22,394 nucleotides of DNA from Actinobacillus sp. Lineage in GTDB: Bacteria > Pseudomonadota > Gammaproteobacteria > Enterobacterales > Pasteurellaceae. Under the pieces are notes generated by a model. That model saw only the letters and a program-made list of their open reading frames with translations, ran no database searches and was not told the DNA's origin. The translations under genes were made by a program, and so were the position numbers. The number at the start of each line of letters is the position of its first letter. Within the stretch, counting starts at the first letter, position 1. The stretch is from NCBI GenBank assembly GCA_020026075.1, contig JAHHQZ010000029.1:1-22394 (forward strand), written 5' to 3'. This document shows, one piece after another, positions 1 through 7,178 of this stretch.

Positions 1-53
<53 letters not shown>

Positions 54-81
54 AGGTGATTTTTTGAGAACTAGAAAAGAA

Positions 82-157
<76 letters not shown>

Positions 158-180
158 ATATTCTCAAAAGAACGGGCGCC

Positions 181-208
181 ATTATATAAATTTTCATTTT
201 CAGTGCAA
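181..208 (-). promoter_or_regulatory. tRNA-Gly promoter
   Basis: On the minus strand there is a -35 TTGCAC (203-208), a 16-bp spacer and a perfect -10 TATAAT (181-186). A GC-rich discriminator (GGCGCCCG) follows, as is typical of stringently controlled stable-RNA promoters. The first tRNA starts about 23 nt downstream of the -10. Confidence 0.8.
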
Positions 209-261
209 GCAAAAAAATATAAATTCCGCTCGCTTGGCGATATATTCAACATTAACTCAAC

Positions 262-287
262 AAAAAGCTTCCTTTACGGAAGCTTTT
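262..287 (-). terminator. Rho-independent terminator of small membrane ORF
   Basis: A perfect 10-bp stem AAAAGCTTCC/GGAAGCTTTT with a 5-nt loop is followed on the minus strand by TTTTT. It sits about 25 nt past the stop of the 28-codon ORF at 313-399 and separates it from the tRNA promoter. Confidence 0.75.
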
Positions 288-312
288 CGAAAATTACGCT
301 TATCTAAATCTA

Positions 313-399
313 TTAGTAGAAAATTGCTGAGGCAAGAAGCACAACAACGCCAAGACCAAGACAAGTAATCATTAATGAAGCCGCAAATGTTTTGTTCAT
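313..399 (-). CDS. Small single-pass membrane protein (28 aa)
   Basis: This 28-codon ORF begins MNKTFAASLM and ends ASAIFY. After a short Lys-containing N-terminus almost the whole chain is hydrophobic (residues about 6-27, rich in Leu, Val, Ala and Gly), as in a one-helix inner-membrane peptide. The start is supported by a strong Shine-Dalgarno (AAAGGAG, 6 nt before ATG), and a hairpin terminator follows the stop, so it has its own transcription unit. It recalls the size and build of YnhF-type small membrane proteins of gamma-proteobacteria, but I cannot establish homology by eye and assign no function. Confidence 0.65.
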   Translation of the reverse strand: MNKTFAASLMITCLGLGVVVLLASAIFY

Positions 400-485
400 A
401 GAACGCTCCTTTAAGTAGAATGAAATTGGCGTAAATTCTAAACCACCACGCCCAAAGTTAAATACCTTTTCGATAGTATAAACAG

Positions 486-515
486 CACAAATTTTACTAA
501 AAAATTCCGGCCTTG
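486..515. repeat. Dispersed palindromic repeat, partial copy
   Basis: The plus strand reads AAAAAATTCCGGCCTTG (499-515), the conserved half of the dispersed element, preceded by a degenerate other half (CAAATTTTACT). It lies immediately past the degS stop codon, where on the minus strand it gives an imperfect hairpin. Confidence 0.6.
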
Positions 516-518
516 TCT

Positions 519-1577
519 TTAATTGATCGCAGAACTTGCACGAATAATCACTTTCACCGAATGTTGCTGGCCGTTGCGCAAAATATCTAAGGTCACCGCC
601 CGTCCAGGTGGGGACGCTGTAACCAGTTGCATTAATTGTGCTGGCGTATGTAAAACAATATTGTTAAAACGCAAAATCACATCATTAGGCAAAATCCCCG
701 CCAATGCTGCTGGACTTTGTGGTACAACGGCGTTAATCAGCACGCCTTTTGCGGTTAGTCCCTGCCCATCGTTGTACAAAATATTGCTCTGCACGCCCAT
801 ATAGCCACGAATGACACGGCCATTTTTAATAATTGACTGCATCACATCAGCGGCAATATTAATTGGAATGGCAAAATTTAGCCCTTCCGCAAGATCCTGC
901 GGATTTTTACCAATACTCAAGGTATTGATCGCCACCAGCTCGCCAAGCGAATTAATTAAGGCACCGCCGGAATTTCCGCGATTAATTGATGCATCCGTTT
1001 GAATTAAATTCTGCCGCCCTGCAAAATCATTCACAGCATTGCGTCCCAAAGCACTAATAATGCCTTGCGACACGCTTTGCCCGAGATTGTAAGGGTTCCC
1101 AATGGCAAGCACCACATCGCCCACCGCTGGCTTGCGCTCCATATTGCGTGGAATGGTCGGTAAATGATGTGCGTTGATTTTCAAAACGGCAAGATCCGTT
1201 AGGCTATCCGTACCGATCAATTTCGCCTGAAAAACCTGCCCTGTTTGTAGTGCAACGATAATTTGCTGGGCGTTTTCGATTACGTGTTTATTGGTTAAAA
1301 TATAGCCATCGCTCGACATTATCACCCCTGAACCTAAGCTATTGAGCTGGCTTTGTGGGCGGTCGTAAATTTCTTCAAAAGAACGATTGTACACATTGAC
1401 CACCGCAGGGGACGCGATACGCACGGCATCTTTGTAAGAAACAGGCTCGGCGGTGAAAAAATACTGCCACAGGCTTTGATGGTAAAGGCCGCCCAGCACA
1501 ATAATAGCAGCCAATACGCCCATCAAAACCGCCTGCCATAGGGCTTTACTCATAGATTTTGACGGTTTCTTTTTCAT
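519..1577 (-). CDS. degS: Site-1 protease DegS, periplasmic stress sensor
   Basis: DegS is a trimeric inner-membrane-anchored serine protease. Its PDZ domain senses misfolded outer-membrane proteins, and it then cuts RseA to release sigma-E. The 352-residue product has a basic N-terminus, one membrane anchor at about 12-31, a trypsin-like domain and one C-terminal PDZ domain (about 257-345). The catalytic triad is visible: His98 in TNKHV, Asp128 in LTDLAVL, Ser203 in GNSGG. The single PDZ and uncleaved anchor distinguish it from DegP/DegQ. The ATG overlaps the ribD stop (TAATG), and a Shine-Dalgarno (AAGGAAA) lies in the end of ribD, so the two are probably co-translated as ribD-degS. A repeat half-element follows the stop. 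Confidence 0.93.
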   Translation of the reverse strand: MKKKPSKSMSKALWQAVLMGVLAAIIVLGGLYHQSLWQYFFTAEPVSYKDAVRIASPAVVNVYNRSFEEIYDRPQSQLNSLGSGVIMSSDGYILTNKHVIENAQQIIVALQTGQVFQAKLIGTDSLTDLAVLKINAHHLPTIPRNMERKPAVGDVVLAIGNPYNLGQSVSQGIISALGRNAVNDFAGRQNLIQTDASINRGNSGGALINSLGELVAINTLSIGKNPQDLAEGLNFAIPINIAADVMQSIIKNGRVIRGYMGVQSNILYNDGQGLTAKGVLINAVVPQSPAALAGILPNDVILRFNNIVLHTPAQLMQLVTASPPGRAVTLDILRNGQQHSVKVIIRASSAIN

Positions 1578-2764
1578 TATTTTTCCTTATTCGTATCGGT
1601 ATTTAGCATCGGTAAGTAGTGCAACCGTAGGTCGGAATTTAGGGTTAAACTATCTTGCAGTTGCCATTGGAATGCTTGGTCAAGTACATTTAAATGCGGT
1701 AATTTGCATAAGCCACGAGCGCTATCACCCAGTAATTTTGGTGCTATGTACACCCATAATTCGTCCACGAGTTGTTCTGCGACAAACGCCCCTGCCAATG
1801 TTGCCCCAGCCTCGATCCACAGGCTATTAATTTGCTGTTCACCTAAGATTTTTAATAAGGCTTTTAAATCTGTTTGACCATTTTTTAACGGCACTTGCAA
1901 GGCTTTGCAAAAGCTCGGAAAGCCCGTTAAATCTCGCACCTGATGGCTAACTAACCACACAGGCGCATTCGTATTAAAAAGCCGTGCTTGTGGCGTAACC
2001 TTGTGATGATTGTCCAAAATCACACGCACAGGCTGGCGAATTTGCACGGGGTTTGGGGCATCAACAGCACAATAAATCGCCTGACTTTCAAAAGGCAGTT
2101 GCTCAAAACGCACGTTTAGTTGCGGATCGTCCGCTAGCACGGTAGCACTGGTGGATAAAATGGCACTGCTTTCTGCTCGTAAACGTTGCACATCTGCACG
2201 AGATTGTGCATTGGTAATCCATTTACTTTCGCCATTCGCCAAAGCCGTGCGACCGTCTAAACTCATCGCCATTTTGAGCGTTACCCACGAAAGCCCAGTT
2301 CGCATTCGTTTTAAAAAAGCACGATTGAGCCATTCAGCCTCGCTTTCCATTAAGCCCACACGTGTTTTAATGCCAGCCTTACGCAACATTGCCAAACCGC
2401 GCCCAGCCACCTGCGGATTTGGATCTTTCTGAGCGGCGATCACTTCCGCAACACCAGCGTTAATCAAAGCCAATGCGCAAGGGGGCGTGCGACCATAATG
2501 GCTACAAGGCTCCAAGGTTACAAAGGCTGTCGCCCCATGAGCCTGCTCCCCTGCCATTCGCAACGCCATTACTTCGGCGTGTCCTTCACCCGCTCGATGA
2601 TGAAACCCTTCGCCCACAATCTGCCCATTTTTAACTAAAACGCAACCCACCATCGGGTTCGGCGACGTGGTAAAACAGCCCTCAGCCGCCAAATCCAACG
2701 CTCGTTGCATAAATGCCTGCTCAGCTTGGCTAAATTGAGCGTTTAATGAAATATTTTCAGACAT
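1577..2764 (-). CDS. ribD: Bifunctional riboflavin deaminase/reductase RibD
   Basis: RibD carries out the second and third steps after GTP cyclohydrolase II in riboflavin synthesis: deamination of the pyrimidine ring, then NADPH-dependent reduction of the ribose. The N-terminal cytidine-deaminase-like domain has the zinc site, HAE (residues 62-64) and PCSHYGRTPPC (Cys87 and Cys96). The C-terminal reductase domain starts near residue 150 (KMAMSLDGRTA). I choose the ATG at 2762-2764 (395 aa, product begins MSENISLNAQ), because GGAAAAG lies 4-10 nt upstream; an in-frame TTG four codons earlier overlaps that site. It is the first gene of ribD-degS. No FMN riboswitch is seen upstream, unlike ribB. 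Confidence 0.95.
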   Translation of the reverse strand: MSENISLNAQFSQAEQAFMQRALDLAAEGCFTTSPNPMVGCVLVKNGQIVGEGFHHRAGEGHAEVMALRMAGEQAHGATAFVTLEPCSHYGRTPPCALALINAGVAEVIAAQKDPNPQVAGRGLAMLRKAGIKTRVGLMESEAEWLNRAFLKRMRTGLSWVTLKMAMSLDGRTALANGESKWITNAQSRADVQRLRAESSAILSTSATVLADDPQLNVRFEQLPFESQAIYCAVDAPNPVQIRQPVRVILDNHHKVTPQARLFNTNAPVWLVSHQVRDLTGFPSFCKALQVPLKNGQTDLKALLKILGEQQINSLWIEAGATLAGAFVAEQLVDELWVYIAPKLLGDSARGLCKLPHLNVLDQAFQWQLQDSLTLNSDLRLHYLPMLNTDTNKEK

Positions 2765-2833
2765 AATCTTTTCCAACTAATGAGAACGGTGCAACATTCT
2801 AACAAGCTCACCAAGAAATGGTAGAAAGCCAAG

Positions 2834-2904
2834 GGCGGAATTTTTCAAAAAATTTTGTACATTTAAAAACGTGCAAAATTTTCATCAATATTCCGACCTA
2901 GACT
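2834..2904. repeat. Two divergent copies of the dispersed palindromic repeat
   Basis: This lies in the 236-nt gap between the divergent ribD and asparaginase genes. Positions 2835-2860 hold GGCGGAATTTTTCAAAAAAT and 2874-2902 hold AAAATTTTCATC followed by ATATTCCGACCTAG. The outer ends correspond to the GGCCGGAATTTTT and AAAAATTCCGGCCTAG halves. The spacing is longer than in the compact copies, so this may be one element with an insert or two decayed ones. Confidence 0.5.
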
Positions 2905-3000
2905 TCAATTAAAAAATTATCATCCTAATGAAAAATAATTCTTAAATCCCTTATAAAAAACTGATAAAGTGCCGTTTTTTTAAACGGAGAACATCATATT

Positions 3001-4032
3001 ATGCTAGCAAAACCAACAATTTTATTAATCTACACAGGCGGCACTATTGGTATGGTTAAAGATTACGCAACAGGTGCATTAAAGGCGTTTAATTTTTCGC
3101 AGATTGTTAAAAATATCCCTGAATTAAAACAATTAGATTGCCATATTTCAGCCATTTCTTTTGATGAACCTATTGATTCTTCCAATATGAATACGGATTA
3201 CTATATTCAAATTGCACAAATGATTGCGGAGAATTATTCAAATTACGATGGTTTTGTGATTTTAACAGGCTCAGATACAATGGCTTATACTGCATCAACT
3301 ATTAGTTTTATGCTGGAAAATTTACAAAAGCCCATTATTTTTACAGGTTCACAATTACCTATTGGCGATTTACGTACAGATGCAAAAGAAAATCTCATCA
3401 CCGCCATTGAGATAGCCAGTTTAAAAGATGAAAATGATATTCCTATTATTAAAGAAGTGGGCTTGTATTTTGAATATAAACTCTATCGAGCCAACCGTAC
3501 TACGAAAATAAATGCAGAGCATTTTGAAGCATTTAAATCCTTGAACTATCCATCTTTAATTGAAAGCGGTGTACATTTACGTGTCAACTATAATGCCTTA
3601 CGAACGCCGATTTCATCACAATCATTACGTTTAAATTATAATTTAGATAATAATATTGTCATTTTAAAACTATTTCCTAATATTCAGCCTAATATTGTAG
3701 AAAGTATTTTAAACATTGATACATTAAAAGGGGTTGTTTTAGAAACCTATGGTGCAGGAAATGCACCAACAGCAAAATGGTTTATTGATTTATTAAAACA
3801 AGCCATTGATAAAGGTATTTATATTGTAAATGTTACACAATGTTTAGGCGGAAATGTAATAATGGGGCATTATGAAACCAGTAATACCTTAAAAAACATT
3901 GGCGTAATTTCAGGGAAAGATATCACCACAGAATCGGCCGTAGCCAAAATGATGTATTTACTTGGTAAAAAATTACCAAAAGATCAATTTAAAATTTTAT
4001 TTGAAAGCAATTTGCGTGGTGAAATGTCGTAA
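3001..4032 (+). CDS. L-asparaginase, type I-like (cytoplasmic)
   Basis: The enzyme hydrolyses asparagine to aspartate and ammonia. The 343-residue product has no signal peptide. It has the asparaginase motifs YTGGTIG (nucleophile Thr12), TGSDTMAYTAS (residues 89-99, Asp92), FTGSQLPIGDLRTDAKENL and NRTTKINA, plus the C-terminal NLRGE typical of AnsA. The second catalytic block is usually HGTDTM; here it is TGSDTM, so the Thr before Asp is Ser91. The gene is far more AT-rich than its neighbours (12 G+C in 60 nt at 3661-3720, versus 32 in 60 at 4501-4560). The wording of several blocks resembles Bacteroidota enzymes from memory, which suggests transfer. GGAG lies 11 nt before ATG. The stop is 2 nt from that of convergent mutH. 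Confidence 0.88.
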   Translation: MLAKPTILLIYTGGTIGMVKDYATGALKAFNFSQIVKNIPELKQLDCHISAISFDEPIDSSNMNTDYYIQIAQMIAENYSNYDGFVILTGSDTMAYTASTISFMLENLQKPIIFTGSQLPIGDLRTDAKENLITAIEIASLKDENDIPIIKEVGLYFEYKLYRANRTTKINAEHFEAFKSLNYPSLIESGVHLRVNYNALRTPISSQSLRLNYNLDNNIVILKLFPNIQPNIVESILNIDTLKGVVLETYGAGNAPTAKWFIDLLKQAIDKGIYIVNVTQCLGGNVIMGHYETSNTLKNIGVISGKDITTESAVAKMMYLLGKKLPKDQFKILFESNLRGEMS

Positions 4033-4034
4033 GT

Positions 4035-4709
4035 TTATTGCGATTGTAAATACTGTTGCAAAATTTCTTCGGTAAAATTTTTCCGTAAATAAAACCCCAA
4101 AGGTAAAGTTTCAATATACTCGCCTTGTGCGTTGATGCCCAACGTTCTCGCTTTGGCGTTTGCCCCTTTGGGGCGCAGTTGTAGCACGGTGCCAAGCCGT
4201 GCGTTAATTTCTTGTAGTCGCCCCAAAATGATGTATTCCATTAGTTCTTCCCAGTCTTGCTTTAAGCGTGCCAGTTGCTGTGCGTTGGGCTGCCACAAAA
4301 TGGGGGCGCCCACTCGGCGTTGGGCTAAGGGAATGCTACGTTCGCCCTCAATAGGAATCCATAGCACTTTGCTTAATTTATGAAAAACGTGGCTTTGTTC
4401 CCACACCACGCCTGCGGTTTGGGTGAGTGGTGCAAGGCTAACGAAAGTGGTTTCTAAGGGCTTGCCATAACGGTTGATGGGGAGCGTTTTGAGTTCAATG
4501 CCTAAGTGGCGAAAATCCTGTTCTGCTTTGCTGCCAGCGGTAGCACCTAAGGCCTTTTCCATTAAATTACCTACCCAGCCTTTGTGGCGTTTTAAATCAG
4601 GGGGACAGGTTAAGCCTAATGATTGTGCAATTTCAGCAAAACTCAACCCAGCCAAACGCCACGCACGTTCCATTAGTGCTTGTTCTGAGCTGGGTTGGGA
4701 GATAGTCAT
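4035..4709 (-). CDS. mutH: DNA mismatch repair endonuclease MutH
   Basis: MutH nicks the unmethylated strand at hemimethylated GATC sites when activated by MutS and MutL, making repair strand-specific. The 224-residue product matches the usual size. The Sau3AI-like active site is visible as Asp65 in DFRHLGIELK with Glu72 and Lys74 (the D-x6-E-x-K motif), plus Glu51 in LMEKALGA. The start codon follows the ribB stop by 3 nt with no separate promoter, so it is probably expressed as ribB-mutH under the FMN riboswitch. Its 3' end meets the convergent asparaginase gene with a 2-nt gap and no visible terminator. Confidence 0.95.
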   Translation of the reverse strand: MTISQPSSEQALMERAWRLAGLSFAEIAQSLGLTCPPDLKRHKGWVGNLMEKALGATAGSKAEQDFRHLGIELKTLPINRYGKPLETTFVSLAPLTQTAGVVWEQSHVFHKLSKVLWIPIEGERSIPLAQRRVGAPILWQPNAQQLARLKQDWEELMEYIILGRLQEINARLGTVLQLRPKGANAKARTLGINAQGEYIETLPLGFYLRKNFTEEILQQYLQSQ

Positions 4710-4712
4710 CGG

Positions 4713-5357
4713 CTAGCAATGATGCGCTTTGCGGTAAGCGACTAAATCTTCAATCGTTACCACTGGATAACCAAACTTCTGTGCGAACGCTACAATTTCA
4801 TGTGCGCGAGCCATTGTGCCGTCATCGTTGGTGATTTCGCAAATCACCCCAGCAGGGCGAAAACCTGCTAAGCGAGCTAAGTCAACGGAGGCCTCTGTGT
4901 GTCCACGACGCACCAATACGCCGCCTGCTTGCGCACATAATGGGAAAACGTGGCCGGGACGGCTTAAGTCCGCAGGGCAAGCATTAGGACTAATGGCGGT
5001 TTTGATAGTGGTTACACGGTCAACAGCACTCACGCCAGTGGAAACACCTTTCGCCGCCTCAATGGTAACGGTAAAAGCAGTGTGGTTGACGCTGGTGTTG
5101 TCGCTCACCATTGGCGACAATGCCAGTGCGTCACAGGTTTCTTGCGGAATGCACAAACACACAATGCCGCTACCGTAGCGGATCAACTGTGCCATTTGTT
5201 CTTTTGTGATGGTTTCGGCTGGAAAGATGAGATCGCCTTCGTTTTCACGATCTTCATCGTCTAACACTAACACGCCTTGCCCTTGTTTAAAGGCTTCAAT
5301 GGCACGTTGTACACGTTGTTCGGCGTTGCCAAAAGGGGATAAAATTGACTGATTCAT
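4713..5357 (-). CDS. ribB: 3,4-dihydroxy-2-butanone-4-phosphate synthase
   Basis: RibB converts ribulose 5-phosphate to 3,4-dihydroxy-2-butanone 4-phosphate plus formate, the four-carbon donor for lumazine. The 214-residue single-domain product has the acidic metal-binding loop DDEDRENEGD (33-42) and the conserved RRGHTEASVDLARLAG (151-166, with His153 and Glu155). No GTP cyclohydrolase II domain is fused to it. A Shine-Dalgarno AAGGAA precedes ATG. The gene lies behind an FMN riboswitch (5441-5578) and is followed 3 nt later by mutH, so flavin level probably also affects mutH transcription or readthrough. Confidence 0.96.
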   Translation of the reverse strand: MNQSILSPFGNAEQRVQRAIEAFKQGQGVLVLDDEDRENEGDLIFPAETITKEQMAQLIRYGSGIVCLCIPQETCDALALSPMVSDNTSVNHTAFTVTIEAAKGVSTGVSAVDRVTTIKTAISPNACPADLSRPGHVFPLCAQAGGVLVRRGHTEASVDLARLAGFRPAGVICEITNDDGTMARAHEIVAFAQKFGYPVVTIEDLVAYRKAHHC

Positions 5358-5440
5358 AGTAAATTCCTTATATTTGCGGTACTTGAATCAGGGCTGAAAG
5401 GGCGATACATCGCAAGGCGTACCTGTGGCGGCACACCAAA

Positions 5441-5578
5441 ATTCTCTTTCATCCAGACTATGACTGTCGGCTTTGGAATTTCACCAAATCTGCTGACTTT
5501 ACCCTTAAAGGGTAAACGCTCGTGGGCTTACCAAAAGGCTTACCACCGGTAGGGAATTGCACCCTGCCCTGAGAACGG
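5441..5578 (-). promoter_or_regulatory. FMN riboswitch (RFN element)
   Basis: Read on the minus strand, the highly conserved RFN blocks appear in order: CAGGGCAGGGTG, ATTCCCTACCGGTGGTAAGC, AAGCCCACGAGCG, a variable hairpin (TTACCCTTTAAGGGTAA), GTCAGCAGATTTGGTG, AATTCCAAAGCCGACAGTC and ATAGTCTGGATGAAAGAGA. About 83 nt separate it from the ribB ATG. I see no U-tract terminator there, but there is a GGTAC/GTACC pair and a GCCTT that could pair with the Shine-Dalgarno, so translational control is more likely than attenuation. A TATACT -10 candidate lies at 5583-5588. Confidence 0.95.
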
Positions 5579-5644
5579 CGCTAGTATACTGAATTATCAA
5601 TAAGATAAAAACCATTATCCACGCCAAAAATTGTCAAAAAAACA

Positions 5645-5689
5645 ATAAAAATTCCGGCCTAGCAAAAAAGCCACACCGGAATTTTTTTA
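5645..5689 (-). terminator. Terminator of YfcC-family gene, built from the dispersed repeat
   Basis: A palindrome AAAATTCCGG...CCGGAATTTT with a GCC/GGC inner pair and an A/T-rich loop lies 17 nt past the permease stop. On the minus strand it is followed by TTTTTATT. The right half is exactly the dispersed-repeat half AAAAATTCCGGCCTAG. Confidence 0.7.
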
Positions 5690-5705
5690 TCTTTTTTGTG
5701 AAATC

Positions 5706-7121
5706 TTAGCTAACTAAAACACCGATGCTCAGTAAGATCATAATCATCGCAATCAGCATACCGAGTAGCGGTGCGACCCAACGACACCAAGTGAAGTATT
5801 CAATACGGCTCATCGCTAAGCCACCCATTACCACGCCAGAGGTTGGAGTGATGATGTTTGGCAAGCCTGATGCGGATTGATAAGCGGTTACCACCAATTC
5901 ACGGCTCACGTGGGCGAAATCCGCCAATGGTGCCAACACTGGCATAGACAATACCGCAAGACCTGATGATGACGGAACAATCAAGCACAGCACGGCCTCA
6001 ATCCAATACACTGCATTGATGAACGGCACTTTTGGCAAGCCAGCGAGCCAGCTTTCAGCATAATGTAAAATGGTGTGGGTAATGTGGCCATTATCCATCA
6101 CAACCACCAAGCCACGAGCCATTACGATAATAAACGCCACACCGAGTAAATCTTTCGCACCGTTTAAGAAGTGATCGGTAAAGGATTTTTCTCCCATTCG
6201 AGCCACGACTCCAACCACAATGCTTGAGGCGATAAACAGCGTGGAAAGTTCCGCCATCCACCAGCCCAATGCCATTAAGCCATACATCATAATGCTAAAG
6301 GTAACCGCAAAAATAATTAAAACTAGCTTGCGAGTGAAGGTAAACTCAGGCGTTTTTTTGTCATTTTGATGTAAGAAATAATTTTCATCCGCTTTGCGTT
6401 GGCGATAAACCAATGATTTGGTTGGATCCGCTTTTACTTTCGCCGCATAGCGCATTACAAATACCGTACAAATGAGCCAGCCTGCCACTAAAATCGCAAC
6501 ACGCAAACCAATGCCACTCATTGGATTTACGCCTGCAGCGTTAGAGGCAATAACCGTTGCGAAGGTGTTCAATGTTGAACCCAAACAACCAATGCCCGCC
6601 CCCAGCATAATAATGGCACAGCCCACGATGGTATCATACCCTGCGGCGAGCATTACTGGAACAAGTAAGGCGTATAGCGGAATAGTTTCTTCTGCCATAC
6701 CGTACACGGTTCCGCCTAAAGCGAATAAGCCCATTAGGATAGGGATCATCCATTTTTCACGCCCTTTCAAACGGGCCATCAAGCCTGAAATACCTGCGTC
6801 AATGGCACCTGTTGCAGTAATTACGGATAAATACGCACCGATGATCAACACAAACAATGCCACATCCACACCACGTGCCACATAAGAGTTTGGATCATAA
6901 AAGCCTTGCACTGGTGCCATTAGCACATCCCAAATGCCTTGCGGATTAGCGGCGACTTCGTGATACGAACCGACAACAGGCACCATTTTGCCTAAGGCCG
7001 CATTTTTCACCATATCGTATTCACCCGCTGGCACAATCCAAGTTAGCAATGCCATTAAAATGGTTAATACCAATAAAATAGTATAGGTTGTAGGAAAACT
7101 AAAAGTAAATTTTTTCTTCAT
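5706..7121 (-). CDS. YfcC/DcuC-superfamily membrane transporter
   Basis: This 471-residue protein is strongly hydrophobic, with about 11-12 predicted transmembrane segments and a hydrophilic central loop (about residues 225-265, KVKADPTKSLVYRQRK...). It matches the YfcC family of the C4-dicarboxylate anaerobic carrier/ArcD-like superfamily. The typical opening (FPTTYTILLVLT...WIVPAGEYD) and the re-entrant-like stretches GTVYGMAEET, IVPSSSGLAVLSMPVLAPLADF and PTSGVVMGGLA are all present. The substrate is not known; family members are linked to amino acids, dicarboxylates or peptides. It lies 57 nt downstream of an opine-dehydrogenase-family gene, so an opine-like or amino-acid substrate is a reasonable inference. 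A hairpin terminator in that gap may lower its expression. The start ATG has GGAG upstream. Confidence 0.85.
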   Translation of the reverse strand: MKKKFTFSFPTTYTILLVLTILMALLTWIVPAGEYDMVKNAALGKMVPVVGSYHEVAANPQGIWDVLMAPVQGFYDPNSYVARGVDVALFVLIIGAYLSVITATGAIDAGISGLMARLKGREKWMIPILMGLFALGGTVYGMAEETIPLYALLVPVMLAAGYDTIVGCAIIMLGAGIGCLGSTLNTFATVIASNAAGVNPMSGIGLRVAILVAGWLICTVFVMRYAAKVKADPTKSLVYRQRKADENYFLHQNDKKTPEFTFTRKLVLIIFAVTFSIMMYGLMALGWWMAELSTLFIASSIVVGVVARMGEKSFTDHFLNGAKDLLGVAFIIVMARGLVVVMDNGHITHTILHYAESWLAGLPKVPFINAVYWIEAVLCLIVPSSSGLAVLSMPVLAPLADFAHVSRELVVTAYQSASGLPNIITPTSGVVMGGLAMSRIEYFTWCRWVAPLLGMLIAMIMILLSIGVLVS

Positions 7122-7135
7122 TATTATTCACTCCA

Positions 7136-7172
7136 CAAAAAAATAGCGAACCAAAGCACTTTGGTTCGCTAT
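7136..7172 (-). terminator. Strong hairpin terminator between dehydrogenase and permease
   Basis: On the minus strand a perfect 14-bp stem, ATAGCGAACCAAAG paired with CTTTGGTTCGCTAT across a 2-nt gap, is followed by seven T. It begins 6 nt past the dehydrogenase stop and ends just before the permease ribosome-binding site. It should end most transcripts from the CRP-linked promoter or act as an intra-operon attenuator or processing site. Confidence 0.88.
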
Positions 7173-7178
7173 CCAATC

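Noticed and set aside
969..985. CCGGAATTTCCGCG in degS as a further repeat copy
   Set aside because: It encodes the conserved protease motif GNSGG and lacks the flanking TAGGC or long A/T runs.
5632..5637. TTGACA (minus strand) as the -35 of the ribB leader promoter
   Set aside because: It is over 40 bp from the TATACT -10 candidate, too far to be its partner.
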